From a virus: 23,783 nucleotides of DNA. This document shows, in pieces, positions 22,582 to 23,783 of the stretch. Below the pieces are notes generated by a model. It had not been told where the DNA came from, ran no database searches, and worked only from the letters and a program-made list of their open reading frames with translations. Position 1 is the first letter of the stretch. Every line of letters begins with the position of its first letter. Position numbers and translations under genes: made by a program. The stretch is from IMG/VR virus record IMGVR_UViG_3300042923_001020, positions 1 through 23,783 of that record; one strand, 5' to 3'.

Positions 22582-22606
22582 TACCTAAGAAGAGGAGAAC
22601 AATAAA

Positions 22607-22780
22607 ATGGACAAACAATTCATAGCTGAAAGATGCGTAGAGGCATTAGAGGAAAGTAAAGAGTATATGAAGATGGAGGAAAATGAGGAAATGGATCCGG
22701 ATATCCTCCAGGCTAAAGCCGAGGAAGTATGTTATAGAAAAGGGTTCATGGATGCAATGGCAATAGCATTGGGAAAATAG
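22607..22780 (+). CDS. Small acidic hypothetical protein, 57 aa
   Basis: GAGGAG lies 9 nt before the ATG, and a good terminator follows within 20 bp of the stop. The protein (MDKQFIAERCVEALEESKEYMKMEENEEMDPDILQAKAEEVCYRKGFMDAMAIALGK in two parts: an acidic helix to residue 45, then a short hydrophobic end) has no recognised family. The candidate small RNA is antisense to its leader. Confidence 0.7.
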   Translation: MDKQFIAERCVEALEESKEYMKMEENEEMDPDILQAKAEEVCYRKGFMDAMAIALGK

Positions 22781-22796
22781 TAATTGGATACATAGG

Positions 22797-22829
22797 GCGG
22801 CGGAGAAATCTGCCGCTTATAGTTTTTTT
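22797..22829 (+). terminator. Terminator at the right end of the element
   Basis: GCGGCGGA pairs with TCTGCCGC around a GAAA tetraloop, followed by TTATAGTTTTTTT. Confidence 0.9.
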
Positions 22830-22846
22830 GATTTATATTCTTCTGG

Positions 22847-22895
22847 TTGGGGTAGAAATTAGGGTAGAAAAAATTATATGCGACATCTACCCCAA
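22847..22895. repeat. Right-end inverted and direct GGGTAGA repeats
   Basis: TTGGGGTAGA (22847-22856) is repeated inverted as TCTACCCCAA (22886-22895), with a further direct GGGTAGA at 22862-22868. It lies between the last gene and attR, a likely binding site for Int, Xis or a host bending protein. Confidence 0.6.
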
Positions 22896-22921
22896 CTTAC
22901 TGCATATTTTATTTCTTAAAT

Positions 22922-22946
22922 CAATAGTCATCAAATAGTCATCAAA
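22922..22946. repeat. Right copy of the paired integrase arm-type repeat
   Basis: Identical over 25 bp and in the same orientation to 292-316, and 79 bp from the attR core. Retention of both copies indicates complete ends and supports excision competence. Confidence 0.75.
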
Positions 22947-22951
22947 CATGA

Positions 22952-22985
22952 AAAAAGCGCCCTTTACAGGACGCTTTTTCTTTTT
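22952..22985. terminator. Terminator between right arm and attR core
   Basis: AAAAAGCG pairs with CGCTTTTT with further C-G pairs inside, and T-runs exist in both directions. It insulates the prophage from the tRNA transcript and the reverse. Confidence 0.75.
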
Positions 22986-23025
22986 GTCTATTCGCTCTAA
23001 ACCTTGATTTTACTAGATTTCTTTT

Positions 23026-23100
<75 letters not shown>

Positions 23101-23309
23101 ATAAACTTTAATATATTGCCTAAGTAACAGGCTACTCAACTATTCTATTATAAAGAGTATAAAAATTCAAGGATTTTTTTAATCTTATTAAGATTAATTG
23201 ATGTCATTAATAGAAGTGAATAAGATACATCAATTATTTGCCGTTGCGTAAATAATTTTATTTTAGTTTTAGTGGATGAAATAACAGCTTGGCGGTGATT
23301 AGAATTATG

Positions 23310-23357
23310 ATAGGAATCAAAAGGTCTTCGAAATTCGAAGGCCTTTTTGATTCCTAT
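23310..23357. terminator. Long terminator palindrome downstream of the DegV gene
   Basis: The arms 23310-23333 and 23334-23357 are inverted and nearly perfect, with T-runs on either strand. Read leftward it ends the DegV transcript. The remaining host spacer 23101-23309 holds no gene; it should contain the tRNA promoter, but I see no clear -35/-10 pair. Confidence 0.85.
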
Positions 23358-23384
23358 ATGTAATTATGTATTAATAACGATGAA

Positions 23385-23783
23385 TTATCTTACATCACCC
23401 ATAAAGCACAGACCAATTGCTCCGGGACCGGAATGGGAACCGATACTTGGGCTTACATAATTAATTATGATCTTACGTGTGGGCAACTTCTCGCGAATTA
23501 ATTCAGCAAGGTAGTTCGCATCCTCAAAGGCATCACCATGTGCGATGCAGATGGGTTCGTCACTATCTCTGTATTGACCCATGCATTCAATCATATCATT
23601 ACAGATAGTAGCGAGAGATTTCTTTCGACCTCTGGCTGTAGACTTTGCAACTAACTGACCCTCTGGATTCAGATAAAGGATGGGCTTAATATTTATCATA
23701 GAACCGATGATGGCTGTTGTCTTAGAGATTCTACCACCACGATGTAGATGGTTTAGATCATCAACGGTAAAATATACACAGAA
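23385..23783 (-). CDS. DegV-family fatty-acid-binding protein, C-terminal part (host, partial)
   Basis: The gene enters from the right edge; 132 codons are visible. TVDDLNHLHRGGRISKTTAIIGSMINIKPIL and the later YVSPSIGSHSGPGAIGLCFMG are hallmark DegV sequences. Family members bind fatty acids and some deliver them to the acyl-phosphate kinase FakA for phospholipid synthesis. The frame is open to the edge, so the ATG at 23699 is an internal methionine and not the start. It is a chromosomal neighbour of the tRNA gene and unaffected by the insertion. Confidence 0.93.
   Translation of the reverse strand, partial: FCVYFTVDDLNHLHRGGRISKTTAIIGSMINIKPILYLNPEGQLVAKSTARGRKKSLATICNDMIECMGQYRDSDEPICIAHGDAFEDANYLAELIREKLPTRKIIINYVSPSIGSHSGPGAIGLCFMGDVR

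Overview
The window holds a complete, small integrated prophage-like element of about 22.9 kb with short pieces of host chromosome on both sides. The DNA is AT-rich, ribosome binding sites are strong and AGGAGG-like, several genes start with GTG or TTG, and the proteins look like those of Clostridia. A member of the Firmicutes is safe; Lachnospiraceae or a near relative is my inference. The left host gene is the end of a GNAT acetyltransferase. The right host genes are tRNA-Thr(CGT) and a DegV-family protein. The element sits in the 3' end of the tRNA gene: an exact 45-bp repeat at 135-179 and 23026-23070 marks attL and attR, and the tRNA stays intact on the right.

Layout. 349-2669 is the lysogeny switch: tyrosine integrase and repressor leftward, a Cro-like gene rightward, and between them two 17-bp operators and two facing promoters. 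2692-5424 is the early region: a small Xis-like wHTH protein, one convincing 55-aa ORF and a primase-helicase. 5444-5694 is a strong candidate replication origin, with repeats of TTTACGGA on both sides of an AT-rich core. 5838-7440 holds small phage proteins, a candidate late promoter and an HNH nuclease. 7553-17531 is a compact HK97-type siphovirus module: small and large terminase, portal, protease, major capsid, four connector or neck genes, tail tube, a tail chaperone with a T-TTT-TTA -1 frameshift site, a 615-aa tape measure and one post-tape-measure tail protein.

The structural operon then stops. No tail-tip, receptor-binding, holin or endolysin gene follows. Directly after the last tail gene come a sigma-70-like protein fused to a C-terminal NUMOD1-like DNA-binding domain and a small protein with a sigma-region-4-like helix-turn-helix. 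19271-22780 is accessory DNA: a 4-TM membrane protein, a decayed ParB-like pseudogene, a zinc ribbon, a DUF2971 protein, a small membrane protein, a ribbon-helix-helix regulator with tandem repeats in its promoter, a candidate antisense RNA and a 57-aa protein.

Interpretation. The element can plausibly integrate, replicate, build a head and tail tube and package DNA, but shows no recognisable means to bind a host or lyse the cell. It could be a helper-dependent satellite, a domesticated particle, or a defective prophage. The tight, intact operon and the paired regulators in place of the lysis module favour something more organised than random decay, but the sequence alone cannot decide.
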